Below are positions 1 to 8,653 of a DNA stretch of 10,919 bases, one piece after another. Position 1 is the stretch's first letter. Each line of letters begins with the position of its first letter. The position numbers and the translations under genes were made by a program. The notes under the pieces are model-generated. The model worked only from the letters and a program-made list of their open reading frames with translations. It ran no database searches and had not been told where the DNA came from. Origin of the DNA: Spirochaetales bacterium (lineage in GTDB: Bacteria; Spirochaetota; Spirochaetia; Sphaerochaetales; Sphaerochaetaceae); contig JAAYQY010000170.1 in assembly GCA_012519125.1 (NCBI GenBank), positions 1-10,919 on the forward strand. Reading direction: 5' to 3'.

Positions 1-5
1 TAAAG

Positions 6-11
6 CCCTTC
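6..11 (-). promoter_or_regulatory. Possible ribosome binding site of the next gene
   Basis: GAAGGG occurs 4 bases after the rplO stop, and the window ends 5 bases later. By family gene order secY would start just beyond the edge; its coding sequence is not visible, so the assignment is a guess from context. Confidence 0.35.
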
Positions 12-15
12 TTTG

Positions 16-447
16 TTATCTGATTTCGCCGCCCGCAGCCTTAATCTTTTCGATTGCGCTTGCGGAAACCTTCAGTCCGTCAATGACTACCTTCTTGGTA
101 AGCTCGCCGTTGCTCAGGATTTTTGCCTGTGCATCGTATCCCTTGACCAACCCAGCGTCCTTAAGGGCGTCGAGGGTAACTACATCTCCATCTTCGAAGT
201 TGGCAGAAATCACATCGAGGGACACGACCACATACTCTTGCTTGAATACGCTGTTCGAGAAACCCCTTCTTGCGACACGGCGGTACAGAGGCATCTGGCC
301 GCCTTCAAAGCCAAGACGGACACCACCGCCGGAGCGGGAGTTCTGTCCATCGTGACCCCTACCGCAGGAGCGACCCTTCGATGAAGCGCCACGACCTACG
401 ATCGTTTTTTTGGTATTGGCACCCTTCGGTGCATTGATCTGTCCCAT
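16..447 (-). CDS. rplO: 50S ribosomal protein L15 (uL15)
   Basis: L15 is a late-assembly protein that reaches deep into 23S rRNA. The 143-residue product has the glycine-arginine-rich N-terminal extension (VGRGASSKGRSCGRGHDGQ, then GGGVRLGFEGGQMPLYRRVARRGF) and the globular C-terminal domain ending KVSASAIEKIKAAGGEIR. The ATG lies one base after the rpmD stop and is served by GAGGAG within rpmD, 7 bases upstream. The length is normal. Confidence 0.98.
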   Translation of the reverse strand: MGQINAPKGANTKKTIVGRGASSKGRSCGRGHDGQNSRSGGGVRLGFEGGQMPLYRRVARRGFSNSVFKQEYVVVSLDVISANFEDGDVVTLDALKDAGLVKGYDAQAKILSNGELTKKVVIDGLKVSASAIEKIKAAGGEIR

Positions 448-448
448 C

Positions 449-637
449 TTACATCTCCTCGACTTTCACAAGGTGTGCAACTACACGGACCATCCCGAGG
501 TTAGCGGGAGTGGCATCATGTACAACCGAGCTGGAAATCTTGCCAAGTCCAAGAGCCTTAACGGTCCTGCGCTGTTTGGGCAGGGTACCGGAGAGCCCTC
601 TGACCAGGGTTACCTTGATCTTCTTTGCTTCAGCCAT
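449..637 (-). CDS. rpmD: 50S ribosomal protein L30 (uL30)
   Basis: L30 is a small 50S protein; it is absent from some bacterial lineages, but this cluster has it. The 62-residue product reads MAEAKKIKVTLVRGLSGTLPKQRRTV in pieces matching the family and ends VVAHLVKVEEM. Two adjacent ATG codons (640 and 637) follow the rpsE stop. Counted from the GGGGG site, 637 has 7 bases of spacing against 4 for 640, so 637 is preferred, though one extra methionine is possible. The stop is one base from the rplO start. Confidence 0.95.
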   Translation of the reverse strand: MAEAKKIKVTLVRGLSGTLPKQRRTVKALGLGKISSSVVHDATPANLGMVRVVAHLVKVEEM

Positions 638-641
638 CATC

Positions 642-1154
642 TTACCCCCACATCTCACTCAGGGACTTGCCCCGATTCTTGGCCACGACCTTCGCATCGA
701 ACAGATGCTCAAGCGCATCAAAGGCAGCCTTCACCGTGTTGATGGAGTTCTTCGAACCCAGAGACTTGCTCAGGATGTCGTTGATACCACATGCATCACA
801 GATAGCACGCACAGCCCCACCGGCGATGACACCAGTACCGGGAACTGCGGGCTTGAGCAGCACACTGGCGCTCTTGTAATTGCCCACGATCTCATGAGGA
901 ATGGAAGTCTTCTTCACGGGAACTACGATCATATTAGCCTTAGCGCGATCGACGGCTTTGCGGATTGCCTCGGTGACATCATTGGCCTTGCCGAATCCAT
1001 ATCCGACCTTGCCATTCTGATCACCTACAACAACCAGTGCGGAGAAGGAGAACCTTCTACCACCCTTGACAACCTTGGCAACGCGATTGAGCTTGATCAG
1101 CTTCTCTACGTACCCGTCGTTTCTGTCTTTATCTCTATCTCTTGATCTTTCCAC
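642..1154 (-). CDS. rpsE: 30S ribosomal protein S5 (uS5), GTG start
   Basis: S5 is part of the mRNA entry tunnel and of decoding fidelity. The 170-residue product has a charged low-complexity start ([12 protein letters not shown]), then the dsRNA-binding-like domain with [18 protein letters not shown] (28–45), where spectinomycin-resistance changes occur in other species, and [10 protein letters not shown]. The second domain ends with [18 protein letters not shown]. The start is GTG (1152–1154), 5 bases after an AGGGGG site that overlaps the rplR stop. Confidence 0.97.
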   Translation of the reverse strand: MERSRDRDKDRNDGYVEKLIKLNRVAKVVKGGRRFSFSALVVVGDQNGKVGYGFGKANDVTEAIRKAVDRAKANMIVVPVKKTSIPHEIVGNYKSASVLLKPAVPGTGVIAGGAVRAICDACGINDILSKSLGSKNSINTVKAAFDALEHLFDAKVVAKNRGKSLSEMWG

Positions 1155-1163
1155 AGTTTCCCC

Positions 1164-1523
1164 CTAGAACTTGACGCCGGCTTTGCGTGCGCCGTCAGCG
1201 ATGCCCTTGACAATGCCGTGGAACAGATAGCCATTGCGGTCGAACACACAAGTATCGATGTTCTTCTCAAGCATTCTCTTTCCAATGGTCTCCCCAAGCT
1301 TTGCAGCATCAGCAACCGTGTTCTTCAAGCCCTTCAGTTCACCTTCCATGGTGCTGGCTGCAACAAGAGTGCTGCCTGCTACATCGTCGATGACCTGAAC
1401 ATACATGTGGGAGTTGCTGCGGAAAACGCTCATTCTCGGCCTGCTGGCAGTGCCGGAGAGATTCTTGCGAATGTGATGCTTTCGCCGAGCAAGCTTCTTT
1501 CTCTTATCGATTACTCTATTCAT
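1164..1523 (-). CDS. rplR: 50S ribosomal protein L18 (uL18)
   Basis: L18 binds 5S rRNA and brings it to the central protuberance together with L5. The 119-residue product has the basic N-terminus (KRKKLARRKHHIRKNLSGTA), then RPRMSVFRSNSHMYVQVIDD, the GETIGKRMLEKNI helix and the ending YLFHGIVKGIADGARKAGVKF, all typical. The ATG follows an AGGTAAG-type site 16 bases after rplF. Confidence 0.97.
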   Translation of the reverse strand: MNRVIDKRKKLARRKHHIRKNLSGTASRPRMSVFRSNSHMYVQVIDDVAGSTLVAASTMEGELKGLKNTVADAAKLGETIGKRMLEKNIDTCVFDRNGYLFHGIVKGIADGARKAGVKF

Positions 1524-1539
1524 CTTTCTTACCTACCCA

Positions 1540-2085
1540 CTATTTCTTTGCCGAAGCGGTCTTACCGGCCTTGCGGCGGATGACCTCGTTCTCATACCGG
1601 ATACCCTTGCCCTTATACGGCTCGGGACGACGGAGAGAGCGAATCTCAGCACAAGTCTGACCAACACGCTGCTTATCAATGCCACTGAGGGTAACCTTGT
1701 TCGGGTTCTCCAGCGTAGCAGTGATTCCCTCAGGAAGCTTCACTTCGACCAAAGTGGAGTATCCAAGGTTAAGTGTCAACAGGTCACCCTTCAGGTCGGC
1801 ACGATATCCAACACCATTGATCAGCAAAGTCCTGGAATATCCCTGGGAGACTCCAATGACCATGTTGTTGATCAGCTGGCGGTAGAGACCCTGGAAGCTA
1901 TTGGCTTCCTTGGACTCATCCTTGGGCTGAACCGTAATCTCCGAACCTTCGATGGCGATAACCACTTCAGGACGGGTCGGGCAGTTCAGCTTTCCCTTGG
2001 GACCTTCAACATTGATGACACCATCGGCGATGGCAACCTTGACCCCTTGCGGTACTGTGATCGGCAATTTTCCAATTCTGGACAT
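1540..2085 (-). CDS. rplF: 50S ribosomal protein L6 (uL6)
   Basis: L6 lies near the GTPase centre close to the sarcin-ricin loop. The 181-residue product starts MSRIGKLPITVPQGV. It has two similar alpha-beta domains, with KGKLNCPTRPEV in the first and GINGV-type VGYRADLKGDLLTLNLGYS in the middle, and the C-terminal signature RRPEPYKGKGIRYENEVIRRKAGK. The binding site AAGGTGG overlaps the rpsH stop. The final residues TASAKK are a short basic tail. Confidence 0.98.
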   Translation of the reverse strand: MSRIGKLPITVPQGVKVAIADGVINVEGPKGKLNCPTRPEVVIAIEGSEITVQPKDESKEANSFQGLYRQLINNMVIGVSQGYSRTLLINGVGYRADLKGDLLTLNLGYSTLVEVKLPEGITATLENPNKVTLSGIDKQRVGQTCAEIRSLRRPEPYKGKGIRYENEVIRRKAGKTASAKK

Positions 2086-2096
2086 TTCTTACCACC

Positions 2097-2495
2097 TTAC
2101 CAAATAGAGCAGATCAGCTCACCACCGACCTTGTTCTCAGTCGCCTTCTTACCGGTGATGATACCAGTAGAAGTGGAGACTACAACGACACCATGTCCGT
2201 TGTACACACGGGGCATATCCCGATAACCGGTATAAATCCGGCGGCCGGGAGTGGAAATGCGTTCAATCCCGTGCAATACAGGACCTTGCGTTTCATCATA
2301 CTTCAAGAAGACGCGGATATAGGAAATCCCATCCTTGGTGACCTTCTTGAAGTTCTTGATATACCCTTCATTCTTCAGAATCTTGACGATCTGAAGCTTC
2401 ATCTTCGAAGTGGAAATATCTACTTTCTCATGCTTAGCCAAACTAGCATTTCTGATTTTGGTCAGCATATCAGCAACTGGATCACTTACAGCCAT
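2097..2495 (-). CDS. rpsH: 30S ribosomal protein S8 (uS8)
   Basis: S8 is a primary binder of the 16S central domain and, in E. coli, the translational repressor of the spc operon. The 132-residue product begins [17 protein letters not shown], has the conserved [10 protein letters not shown] stretch, the [10 protein letters not shown] segment and the C-terminal [17 protein letters not shown] … GGELICSIW. The start lies 9 bases past rpsN behind TAGGAG, which contains the rpsN stop. Confidence 0.98.
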   Translation of the reverse strand: MAVSDPVADMLTKIRNASLAKHEKVDISTSKMKLQIVKILKNEGYIKNFKKVTKDGISYIRVFLKYDETQGPVLHGIERISTPGRRIYTGYRDMPRVYNGHGVVVVSTSTGIITGKKATENKVGGELICSIW

Positions 2496-2504
2496 TTTTC
2501 TCTC

Positions 2505-2690
2505 CTACCAACTGGATTTGGTAACACCAGGAATCTGGCCTTCACTTGCCAATTTGCGGAAGCAGATCCTGCACATATCGAACTGGCGCATATAGCCACG
2601 GGGTCTGCCACAAACTCTGCAGCGATTGACGTGTCTGGTACTGAACTTGGGCTCCCGATTGGCCTTTACGATCATTGATTTCTTTGCCAT
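2505..2690 (-). CDS. rpsN: 30S ribosomal protein S14, zinc-binding type (uS14)
   Basis: S14 is a late-binding protein of the 30S head. The 61-residue product is the short zinc-ribbon form: Cys24, Cys27, Cys40 and Cys43 make a CX2C-X12-CX2C site (CRVC and CRIC), followed by the conserved [18 protein letters not shown] ending. The longer, zinc-free form found in E. coli is about 100 residues. Some bacteria carry a second zinc-free copy elsewhere under zinc control; none is in this window. The ATG follows a GGAG site, 12 bases past rplE. Confidence 0.98.
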   Translation of the reverse strand: MAKKSMIVKANREPKFSTRHVNRCRVCGRPRGYMRQFDMCRICFRKLASEGQIPGVTKSSW

Positions 2691-2702
2691 ATGTCTCCAC
2701 CC

Positions 2703-3254
2703 TTATTTGCTGAAGGGCATGCCAAGCTTTGCAAGCAGGGCGTAGCCTTCTTCATCGGTCTTCGCGGTCGTTACAATGGCGATGTTAAAGCCGCTGACAC
2801 GCTCGATTTTATCGAAGTCGATTTCCGGGAAAATAATCTGCTCGGTAACGCCAAGCGAATAGTTTCCATGACCATCAAAGGCATTGGGCTTTACACCCTT
2901 GAAGTCCTTGACACGGGGAAGGGCGATACTGATCAGCCTCTCCAGGAAAAACCACATATTGTCACCGCGAAGGGTAACCATGGCGCCAATTTCCTGACCC
3001 TCACGGACCTTGAAGTTAGCAATGGACTTTCTGGCCTTGGTCTTCAGTACATGCTGGCCGGTGATCTGCTCAAGTTCCTTCACCGCTGCATCGAGAAGCT
3101 TCTTGTTGACAATAGCTTCACCGACACCAACACTGACGACAATCTTTTCGAGGGCAGGGACCTGCATCTTGGAGGAATAGCCAAGTTCCTTGAACAGAGC
3201 CGGAGCTACTGTCTCGAGGTATTTAGTTTTGAGGTTTGGTACAAATTTTTCCAT
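2703..3254 (-). CDS. rplE: 50S ribosomal protein L5 (uL5)
   Basis: L5 forms the 5S rRNA complex with L18 and contacts P-site tRNA from the central protuberance. The 183-residue product has [55 protein letters not shown] and the closing [20 protein letters not shown], all in family order. GGGGAAG upstream serves as its binding site. In E. coli the repressor S8 acts at the rplE start; whether a similar RNA fold exists here was not determined. Confidence 0.98.
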   Translation of the reverse strand: MEKFVPNLKTKYLETVAPALFKELGYSSKMQVPALEKIVVSVGVGEAIVNKKLLDAAVKELEQITGQHVLKTKARKSIANFKVREGQEIGAMVTLRGDNMWFFLERLISIALPRVKDFKGVKPNAFDGHGNYSLGVTEQIIFPEIDFDKIERVSGFNIAIVTTAKTDEEGYALLAKLGMPFSK

Positions 3255-3559
3255 TAGATTACTTCCCCGGTTTTCTTGGCATAGCGGACTTTCTTGCCGC
3301 TTTCATCAAACTTGTACCCGATCCTGGTAGGCTCACCCTTGCTGGTGACGTACGCAACATTGGAAATGTGCACTGCTGCCTCAATTTCCATAATGCCGCC
3401 CTTATCCTGCGGATTCTTCTTTTTCATGGTCTTCTTGACCATGTTGGCACCCTGGACGACGACCCTTTCTTTCTCACGGTCTACCTTAACGATCTTGCCG
3501 GTCTTTCCTTTGTCCTTACCTGCAATAATCAATACGGTGTCGTTCTTTTTAAGCTTCAT
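3254..3559 (-). CDS. rplX: 50S ribosomal protein L24 (uL24)
   Basis: L24 is an assembly initiator that binds the 5' region of 23S rRNA near the tunnel exit. The 101-residue product starts [19 protein letters not shown], an N-terminal KOW motif, then [22 protein letters not shown] and the C-terminal [26 protein letters not shown] two codons upstream (3565) is less well spaced from the ribosome binding site. Its TAA overlaps the rplE ATG by one base (TAATG), so translation of rplE is probably coupled to it. Confidence 0.97.
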   Translation of the reverse strand: MKLKKNDTVLIIAGKDKGKTGKIVKVDREKERVVVQGANMVKKTMKKKNPQDKGGIMEIEAAVHISNVAYVTSKGEPTRIGYKFDESGKKVRYAKKTGEVI

Positions 3560-3568
3560 GTGCACACA

Positions 3569-3573
3569 CTCCT
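3569..3573 (-). promoter_or_regulatory. rplX ribosome binding site that decides the start
   Basis: AGGAG overlaps the rplN TAG stop. It lies 9 bases before ATG 3559 but only 3 before an in-frame GTG at 3565. The spacing and the family N-terminus (MKLKKND) both favour 3559. Confidence 0.7.
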
Positions 3574-3937
3574 ACAACACTTCCGGCGCGAGAGAAACGA
3601 TCTTCATGTACTTGTCACGCAGCTCTCTTGCTACGGGCCCGAAGATGCGCTTACCGCGCGGGTTATTGTTGGCATCGATAATAACGCATGCGTTGTCATC
3701 GAACCTGATATAGGTACCGTCAGGTCTGCGGTATTCCTTCTTCGTACGAACAATTACGGCCTTCATGACGTCACCTTTCTTGATGGCGCCGTGGGGCAGT
3801 GCGTTCTTCACAGCAACGACGATGATATCACCAACGCCGGCTACATACCGGTGGCTACCGCCAAGAACTTTGATGCACTGCACCTGCTTGGCACCACTGT
3901 TGTCCGCTACATTCAAATACGTCTGCATCTGTACCAT
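3572..3937 (-). CDS. rplN: 50S ribosomal protein L14 (uL14)
   Basis: L14 lies at the subunit interface, forms inter-subunit bridges and is the docking site of the silencing factor RsfS. The 121-residue product starts [17 protein letters not shown] and has [23 protein letters not shown] and [18 protein letters not shown], with the usual length. The ATG sits behind GGAGAAAG. In E. coli it begins the separate spc operon. Here the 15-base junction with rpsQ leaves no room for a promoter or terminator, so one continuous transcript is likely. Confidence 0.98.
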   Translation of the reverse strand: MVQMQTYLNVADNSGAKQVQCIKVLGGSHRYVAGVGDIIVVAVKNALPHGAIKKGDVMKAVIVRTKKEYRRPDGTYIRFDDNACVIIDANNNPRGKRIFGPVARELRDKYMKIVSLAPEVL

Positions 3938-3952
3938 ATCGTCTTTCTCCTA

Positions 3953-4204
3953 TTACCGAGCGCGCTCGACGATCTGCACGAGACGCCAGCACTTATCTTT
4001 GCTGATGTGGCGGCTTTCAACAACACGCACAGTGTCGCCGATATTGGCCTCGTTGCGTTCATCATGTGCCTTCACCTTTTTGGTGGTGGTCACATACTTC
4101 TTGTACAGGGGATGCAGTCTTCTGGAGGAGATGGCGACGACAATCGTCTTATCCATCTTGTCACTGACCACCTGGCCGGTAAAACTTTTCTTGTTAACTT
4201 CCAT
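3953..4204 (-). CDS. rpsQ: 30S ribosomal protein S17 (uS17)
   Basis: S17 is a primary 16S rRNA binder in the 30S body with an OB fold. The 83-residue product has [18 protein letters not shown] followed by [19 protein letters not shown] and the [20 protein letters not shown] signature. The start ATG is 15 bases after rpmC, preceded by an AGGGAG site that begins at the rpmC stop. In E. coli this is the last gene of the S10 operon; here rplN follows after only 15 bases. Confidence 0.97.
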   Translation of the reverse strand: MEVNKKSFTGQVVSDKMDKTIVVAISSRRLHPLYKKYVTTTKKVKAHDERNEANIGDTVRVVESRHISKDKCWRLVQIVERAR

Positions 4205-4219
4205 CTGAATCGCTCTCCC

Positions 4220-4426
4220 TTACTTTGCCGCTTTCCGGATTCCGAGCTCATATTCGCGAATGCGGGTATTCACACGAGCGATGTTCCTCCTGATGGTACG
4301 AACAGCCAGCGGATTCTCCACATGCCCGAGCACTCTGCCCATGCGAAGGTCAAAGTACTCCTTATGAAGTTGTTCCTTCTTGGCTACCAGCTCATCAAGG
4401 GTTAAATCTGTATATGAATTCTTCAT
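4220..4426 (-). CDS. rpmC: 50S ribosomal protein L29 (uL29)
   Basis: L29 is a small helical-hairpin protein beside the exit tunnel, next to L23. The 68-residue product starts MKNSYTDLTLDELVAKKEQL and has the conserved LRMGRVLGHVENP and IRRNIARVNTRIREYE segments. The frame is open further upstream, to 4504, but that stretch lies inside rplP. The ATG at 4426 is chosen because GGAG within the last codons of rplP lies 7 bases upstream and the family begins at this point. The gap to rplP is 4 bases. Confidence 0.97.
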   Translation of the reverse strand: MKNSYTDLTLDELVAKKEQLHKEYFDLRMGRVLGHVENPLAVRTIRRNIARVNTRIREYELGIRKAAK

Positions 4427-4430
4427 ACTC

Positions 4431-4847
4431 TTACTCCACTTCCCTTCTGGCGACAAACTTCGTCTTGATCGGAAGCTTTGACGCTGCAAGTGCCAATGCT
4501 TCACGGGCCAATTCTTCGCTTACGCCACCCATCTCGAACATCACAGCACCGGTCTTCACCACGGCCACCCAGCCTTCGGGGGAACCCTTACCGTTACCCT
4601 GTCTGGTTTCAGCAGGCTTCTTGGTGTAGGGCATGTCAGGGAAAATCCTGATCCAAACCTTACCACCACGCTTGATGTGACGGGTCATGGCGATACGAGC
4701 TGCCTCAATCTGGCGGTTGGTTATCCACTTCGGCTCAAGCGCGAGCAAAGCGAACTCACCGAAAGCAATGGTATTACCGCGGTGTGCAACACCATCGGTG
4801 GTACCACGCTGCCTCTTTCTGTATTTGATTCTCTTTGGACTAAGCAT
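4431..4847 (-). CDS. rplP: 50S ribosomal protein L16 (uL16)
   Basis: L16 is a late-assembly protein that helps shape the A site and contacts A- and P-site tRNA. The 138-residue product begins [15 protein letters not shown] and contains [23 protein letters not shown] and the tRNA-facing loop [20 protein letters not shown] (about 78–97). Most bacteria have methionine after the loop arginine (RMG); here it is RQG at 82–84. Arg82 aligns with the residue hydroxylated in E. coli L16. The start is 6 bases after rpsC. Confidence 0.98.
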   Translation of the reverse strand: MLSPKRIKYRKRQRGTTDGVAHRGNTIAFGEFALLALEPKWITNRQIEAARIAMTRHIKRGGKVWIRIFPDMPYTKKPAETRQGNGKGSPEGWVAVVKTGAVMFEMGGVSEELAREALALAASKLPIKTKFVARREVE

Positions 4848-4853
4848 GGCCTA

Positions 4854-5561
4854 CTAACTCCTTGCCTCAACGCCTTCGCTCTTGCTGGGCTTTCTTACCA
4901 GCCCACCGGCGTCTTCTTTGACTGCACGATCGTAGATCTCACCATTGAAAACCCAAACCTTGACGCCGATGACACCAAAGGTAGTGTTTGCCGTGGTAAA
5001 TCCGTAATCGATGTCGCTGCGAAGGGTATGAAGAGGAACGCGTCCTTCCTTCATCCACTCAGAGCGTGCAATTTCTGCACCACCGATACGACCGGAGAGC
5101 CGGATCTTAACACCCTGGGCACCACTCTGGATTGCCTTGGAAACAGCAGTCTTCATTGCTCTGCGGAAAGAACCGCGGGACATGAGCTGCTTGGCAACGT
5201 TCATGGCGATCAGCTGGGCGTCAGCCTCAGGCTTTTTGATCTCCTTGATCTTGATCTGTACCTTCTTGTTGGAAAGCTTCTGCAGGCGTGCACCAAGCTT
5301 CTCAACATTTGCACCCTTGCTTCCGATGATGATGCCGGGGCGGCTGGTTGTGATCACGATCGTGATGCGCTGGGGCTTACGAATGATTTCCACATCCGAA
5401 ATCTCAGCGCCCTGGACTTCCGGGCATTCCACCAAAGCCTTTCTCAGCTTCAGGTCTTCATGCAGGGTGTCCGCATACTCCCTGGGGTCCACATACCACT
5501 TGGACTTCCAGGTCTTGTTGACTCCAAGACGGAGTCCAATAGGATTAACTTTCTGGCCCAT
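4854..5561 (-). CDS. rpsC: 30S ribosomal protein S3 (uS3)
   Basis: S3 forms part of the mRNA entry tunnel and, with S4 and S5, its helicase activity. The 235-residue product starts MGQKVNPIGLRLG. It has a type-2 KH domain with the GxxG loop GSKG at residues 80–83, the basic patch RR (133–134) and K137 near the entry tunnel, and the C-terminal signature GRIGGAEIARSEW at 157–169. The ATG directly abuts the rplV TAA, and AGGAAA inside the end of rplV serves as the ribosome binding site. Confidence 0.99.
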   Translation of the reverse strand: MGQKVNPIGLRLGVNKTWKSKWYVDPREYADTLHEDLKLRKALVECPEVQGAEISDVEIIRKPQRITIVITTSRPGIIIGSKGANVEKLGARLQKLSNKKVQIKIKEIKKPEADAQLIAMNVAKQLMSRGSFRRAMKTAVSKAIQSGAQGVKIRLSGRIGGAEIARSEWMKEGRVPLHTLRSDIDYGFTTANTTFGVIGVKVWVFNGEIYDRAVKEDAGGLVRKPSKSEGVEARS

Positions 5562-5936
5562 TTATTTCCTCACGCTTGCTTTTTCGTCAACGACGACGGT
5601 AATGTGTGACATCCTCTTAAGCAGAATATCCCGTCTTCCATGGGATCTCGGCCAGACTCTCTTGAGCCTCGGACCCTCGTTAACCTGCAATTCCTTGACC
5701 ACAAGGTTCTCTTCATCGAGCTTCTTGTTCTGATCAAGTGCATTTGCACAAGCGGATTGCAATACCTTCAGGATCAGGTTTGATCCCTTCTGGGGCATGG
5801 CCTCAAGAATTGCAACTGCTTCCACATACGACTTATTCCGAACAAGATTGGCGACGGGGCGAACCTTGGAAGGAGATACCATCAGATACTTGGCAGTCGC
5901 TGAATAACCTTTCTTTTCTTCCATATTAGTACCCAT
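5562..5936 (-). CDS. rplV: 50S ribosomal protein L22 (uL22)
   Basis: L22 contacts all 23S rRNA domains and lines the exit tunnel with a beta-hairpin. The 124-residue product has AKYLMVSPSKVRPVANLVRN near the start and ends with KRMSHITVVVDE, both family signatures. The hairpin tip reads LKRVWPRSHGRRD where most bacteria have an RPRAKGRA-type sequence, a modest divergence at the tunnel constriction. The start is uncertain: ATG 5936 lies 3 bases after the rpsS stop with only a weak site, while an in-frame ATG at 5924 (MEEKKGY) gives a more typical short N-terminus. Confidence 0.96.
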   Translation of the reverse strand: MGTNMEEKKGYSATAKYLMVSPSKVRPVANLVRNKSYVEAVAILEAMPQKGSNLILKVLQSACANALDQNKKLDEENLVVKELQVNEGPRLKRVWPRSHGRRDILLKRMSHITVVVDEKASVRK

Positions 5937-5939
5937 CTC

Positions 5940-6212
5940 TTAACCGACCTTCTTGTCGGAAGCGTGCCCGCGGAAGATTCTGGTAGGAGCAAACTCGCCG
6001 AGCTTGTGTCCAACCAGGTTTTCCGTAACATATACAGGAATCCAGGTCTTTCCGTTGTACACGGAAATCGTGAATCCCACCATTTCAGGGATGATCGTAG
6101 AACAGCGGGAATAAGTCTTGATCATCTGCTTCTGATTCGTCTTTAGAGACTCTTGAATCCTCTTATACAGTTTCTTCTCAATAAAAGGACCTTTCTTGAT
6201 TGATCTAGCCAC
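5940..6212 (-). CDS. rpsS: 30S ribosomal protein S19 (uS19), GTG start
   Basis: S19 binds the 3' domain of 16S rRNA in the head and contacts the A-site finger bridge. The 90-residue product reads [19 protein letters not shown] at the start and [21 protein letters not shown] near the end, both diagnostic. The start codon is GTG (6210–6212), chosen because GGAG lies 6 bases upstream and because the family begins exactly here. That GGAG overlaps the rplB stop (TAGGAG), which suggests coupled translation. Confidence 0.97.
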   Translation of the reverse strand: MARSIKKGPFIEKKLYKRIQESLKTNQKQMIKTYSRCSTIIPEMVGFTISVYNGKTWIPVYVTENLVGHKLGEFAPTRIFRGHASDKKVG

Positions 6213-6221
6213 TTTCTACTC

Positions 6222-7046
6222 CTACTTCCGCTTCTTGACGATGAATGCACCGGAAGGTTTCTTCTTGGATCGGGTCTTTCCACCCTTGGTCGGCTTACCC
6301 CATGGGGTAACAGGGTTGGGTCCTGCTGCGGTCTTGCCTTCACCACCACCATGCGGGTGATCGACCGGGTTCATCGCAACACCACGAACCTTCGGCCTTC
6401 TTCCAAGATGGCGACTTGCACCGGCCTTTCCGAGGCTGACGTTCATGTGATCTTCGTTGCCGAGCTGCCCGAGGGTAGCGTAGCATTCGCCGAACACCAT
6501 TCTCATCTCACCAGAGGGGAGGCGGAGGGTGACATAGTCCCCTTCCTTGGCAACCAGCGTTGCACCCAGACCAGCACTGCGAACCAGCTGACCACCGCGA
6601 CCGAGCGTAAGCTCGACGTTGTGCACCATCAGACCGAGAGGAATGTTCTTCAAAGGAAGAGCATTTCCGCTCTGGATGGGGGCATCAGGTCCACTGATGA
6701 CGGTCGTACCGACTGTCAGGCCCTTGGGAGCGATCATGTAGCGCTTCTCACCATCGGCATAGAATACCAAAGCGATGTTTGCACTGCGGTTCGGATCGTA
6801 CTCGATTGTGTTGACCGTACCGGGGATCCCGTACTTGTCGCGCTTGAAATCGATGATACGATATGCACGCTTGTGGCCGCCGCCTCTACGGCGAACGCTG
6901 ATGCGCCCAAAGGTATCCCTACCTGCCTTCTTGGTGAGGCCAATGGTCAAGGACTTCTCAGGCTTGGTGGCAGTCAGCTCGCTGAAGACCAAGGTGGTCT
7001 TCTGGCGAAGGCCTGGAGTATTGGGCTTGTAAGTTTTAAGAGCCAT
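6222..7046 (-). CDS. rplB: 50S ribosomal protein L2 (uL2)
   Basis: L2 is among the most conserved large-subunit proteins; it joins the subunits and supports peptidyl-transferase activity. The 274-residue product starts [12 protein letters not shown], has an OB-fold and SH3-like core, and carries the conserved [11 protein letters not shown] segment with His230 and His232. The basic tail ends [12 protein letters not shown]. The histidine shown to matter in E. coli L2 (His229) corresponds to one in this segment. Length is standard. It lies 14 bases after rplW, behind an AGGAG site, and its TAG stop is part of the next gene's ribosome binding site. Confidence 0.99.
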   Translation of the reverse strand: MALKTYKPNTPGLRQKTTLVFSELTATKPEKSLTIGLTKKAGRDTFGRISVRRRGGGHKRAYRIIDFKRDKYGIPGTVNTIEYDPNRSANIALVFYADGEKRYMIAPKGLTVGTTVISGPDAPIQSGNALPLKNIPLGLMVHNVELTLGRGGQLVRSAGLGATLVAKEGDYVTLRLPSGEMRMVFGECYATLGQLGNEDHMNVSLGKAGASRHLGRRPKVRGVAMNPVDHPHGGGEGKTAAGPNPVTPWGKPTKGGKTRSKKKPSGAFIVKKRK

Positions 7047-7060
7047 GTTCCAACTTCTCC

Positions 7061-7363
7061 TTATACGCCTTCGATGGCCTGGATGGTTTCACCCTTGGCC
7101 AAGGTTACGACAGCCTTCTTCCAATCACCGGTGTTACCAAGGATGCTACCACCCTTACCGCGGGAATACTTAGGCTTGCCCTTCACAATCATCACGTTGC
7201 AATCGGCAACTTCAACCCCAAACAGCTCCTTGACGGCAGCTTTGATCTGGAACTTGTTGCTGTCCATGCGGACCTTGAACGTGTACTTTTTGATTTCGCC
7301 CTCACGAGCAATATTTGTTTTCTCGCTCAGTACGGGCTCAATGATAACTTGGTCTGCTCTCAT
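7061..7363 (-). CDS. rplW: 50S ribosomal protein L23 (uL23)
   Basis: L23 sits at the exit of the peptide tunnel, where trigger factor and the signal recognition particle dock. The 100-residue product opens with [11 protein letters not shown], has the conserved [19 protein letters not shown] stretch and the VKGKPK … DWKKAVVTL ending typical of the bacterial protein. The loop between these reads [14 protein letters not shown], without the usual R-rich form of many relatives; this is ordinary variation. The ATG is 11 bases beyond the rplD stop and preceded by GGGG. Confidence 0.96.
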   Translation of the reverse strand: MRADQVIIEPVLSEKTNIAREGEIKKYTFKVRMDSNKFQIKAAVKELFGVEVADCNVMIVKGKPKYSRGKGGSILGNTGDWKKAVVTLAKGETIQAIEGV

Positions 7364-7374
7364 TTCCGGTCCCC

Positions 7375-8004
7375 TTATTTGTCGCCGTAGAAATCGTTGA
7401 GATTCTTAGCGGCACCTTCCAGAACCAGGAGCTTTCTCCCATACAGCAGTTCCTTTGCGGAAAGCCTGTTGTATGAAAGGACACGCAGGTACGGAATATT
7501 CTTCGCAGCACGGCGCATCATCTCATCGTCATCCTTCAGGATCAGGATGGTTCTGGTCTCATCCTTGACGAAATTCTTGATGATCTGGTTCAGATCCCTG
7601 GTCTTGCCGCCCTCGATGGAAAAATCCTCGACAACAACAAGGCGTTCTTCTTTCACGCCCAATGAGAGCAGGCTCTTCATAGCAAGCCTCTTCATCTTCT
7701 TGGGAAGCGTGTAGCTGTAATCACGCGGCTTGGGTCCGAAAATCGTACCACCACCAACCCAGACAGGGGACTTCTTGTCACCAGCACGTGCATTGCCGGT
7801 TCCCTTCTGCTTGTATGGTTTCACATTGCTGTAATGGACCTCAGCGCGGGTCTTCGTGCATGCAGTACCGACGCGGCGGTTTGCAAGCTCGTTGTTTACG
7901 GCATAATAAATGGATCCGTCACTGACCTCCCTGTTGAAGACTTCGTCGTTCAACACGATGGTCCTGACTTCACTGCCGTCGATAGAAAAGACTTTGGTTT
8001 CCAT
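7375..8004 (-). CDS. rplD: 50S ribosomal protein L4 (uL4)
   Basis: L4 binds domain I of 23S rRNA and extends a loop into the peptide exit tunnel. The 209-residue product has the conserved loop signature [21 protein letters not shown] followed by [14 protein letters not shown] (roughly residues 65–98) and a C-terminal Rossmann-like part with LILKDDDE. In E. coli this protein represses its own operon through an S10 leader. No comparable leader precedes rpsJ here, so any L4 control would have to act elsewhere, perhaps in the tuf leader. The start is 11 bases past rplC, behind GGGG. Confidence 0.97.
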   Translation of the reverse strand: METKVFSIDGSEVRTIVLNDEVFNREVSDGSIYYAVNNELANRRVGTACTKTRAEVHYSNVKPYKQKGTGNARAGDKKSPVWVGGGTIFGPKPRDYSYTLPKKMKRLAMKSLLSLGVKEERLVVVEDFSIEGGKTRDLNQIIKNFVKDETRTILILKDDDEMMRRAAKNIPYLRVLSYNRLSAKELLYGRKLLVLEGAAKNLNDFYGDK

Positions 8005-8015
8005 ATATCTCGCCC

Positions 8016-8636
8016 CTACTTCTTGATCGCTTTCTTGACGATGACGACACTCTGGGCGGGGCCAGGGATTGCACCCTTAACCATAAGGACCTGCATCTCT
8101 TCATCGACACGGACGACCTTCAGGTTCTGTACCGTCGTCCTCTCATTACCCATGTGGCCAGCCATCCGGGTACCCTTGAACGTGCGGGCAGGGCTGGAAG
8201 ACATTGCAGTACCACCGATATCACGATGGAACTTGGAGCCGTGAGTGGCGCGTCCACCGCTAAAGCCATGACGCTTCATACCACCAGCATAACCCTTGCC
8301 TTTCGAGGTTCCGGTAACATCCACAAAGGAGATGTCCTTGAATATATCCACGCCCAACACTTCGCCGACTTTGACTTCCTTCTCGTAATCGCGGAACTCA
8401 ATGACATGCTGCTTCGGTTCACATACTTCCTTGAACTGGCCAGCATATGGCTTGGTGATAGTGCTTTTCTTCTTGTCGCCGGTGCCCAGGACGGTGGCTT
8501 CGTAGCCATTCTTTTCCTCGGTACGTTCCGTGACAACAACATTGCCCTCAATTTTTATTACAGTCACTGGTGTCAGTCTGCCTTGCGCATCAAACACCTG
8601 TGTCATTCCAACTTTTTTGCCGATAAGCCCTAACAT
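8016..8636 (-). CDS. rplC: 50S ribosomal protein L3 (uL3)
   Basis: L3 is an early 50S assembly protein that binds domain VI of 23S rRNA; its long loop reaches toward the peptidyl-transferase centre. The 206-residue product begins [15 protein letters not shown] and carries the loop signature [15 protein letters not shown] followed by [19 protein letters not shown] (about residues 128–175), as in other bacteria. The loop tip reads MSSSP, as in many non-enteric bacteria, where E. coli has a glutamine that PrmB methylates. The start lies 17 bases after rpsJ, behind a GAGG-type site. Confidence 0.98.
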   Translation of the reverse strand: MLGLIGKKVGMTQVFDAQGRLTPVTVIKIEGNVVVTERTEEKNGYEATVLGTGDKKKSTITKPYAGQFKEVCEPKQHVIEFRDYEKEVKVGEVLGVDIFKDISFVDVTGTSKGKGYAGGMKRHGFSGGRATHGSKFHRDIGGTAMSSSPARTFKGTRMAGHMGNERTTVQNLKVVRVDEEMQVLMVKGAIPGPAQSVVIVKKAIKK

Positions 8637-8653
8637 CTCTTACCTCAACTCTC

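Noticed and set aside
3236..4405. A 389-codon plus-strand frame spanning rplX to rpmC
   Set aside because: It lies opposite four recognised ribosomal-protein genes and has no family resemblance or ribosome binding site; it is a product of their codon bias. The same applies to the plus-strand frames at 4677–5609 and 6351–7400.
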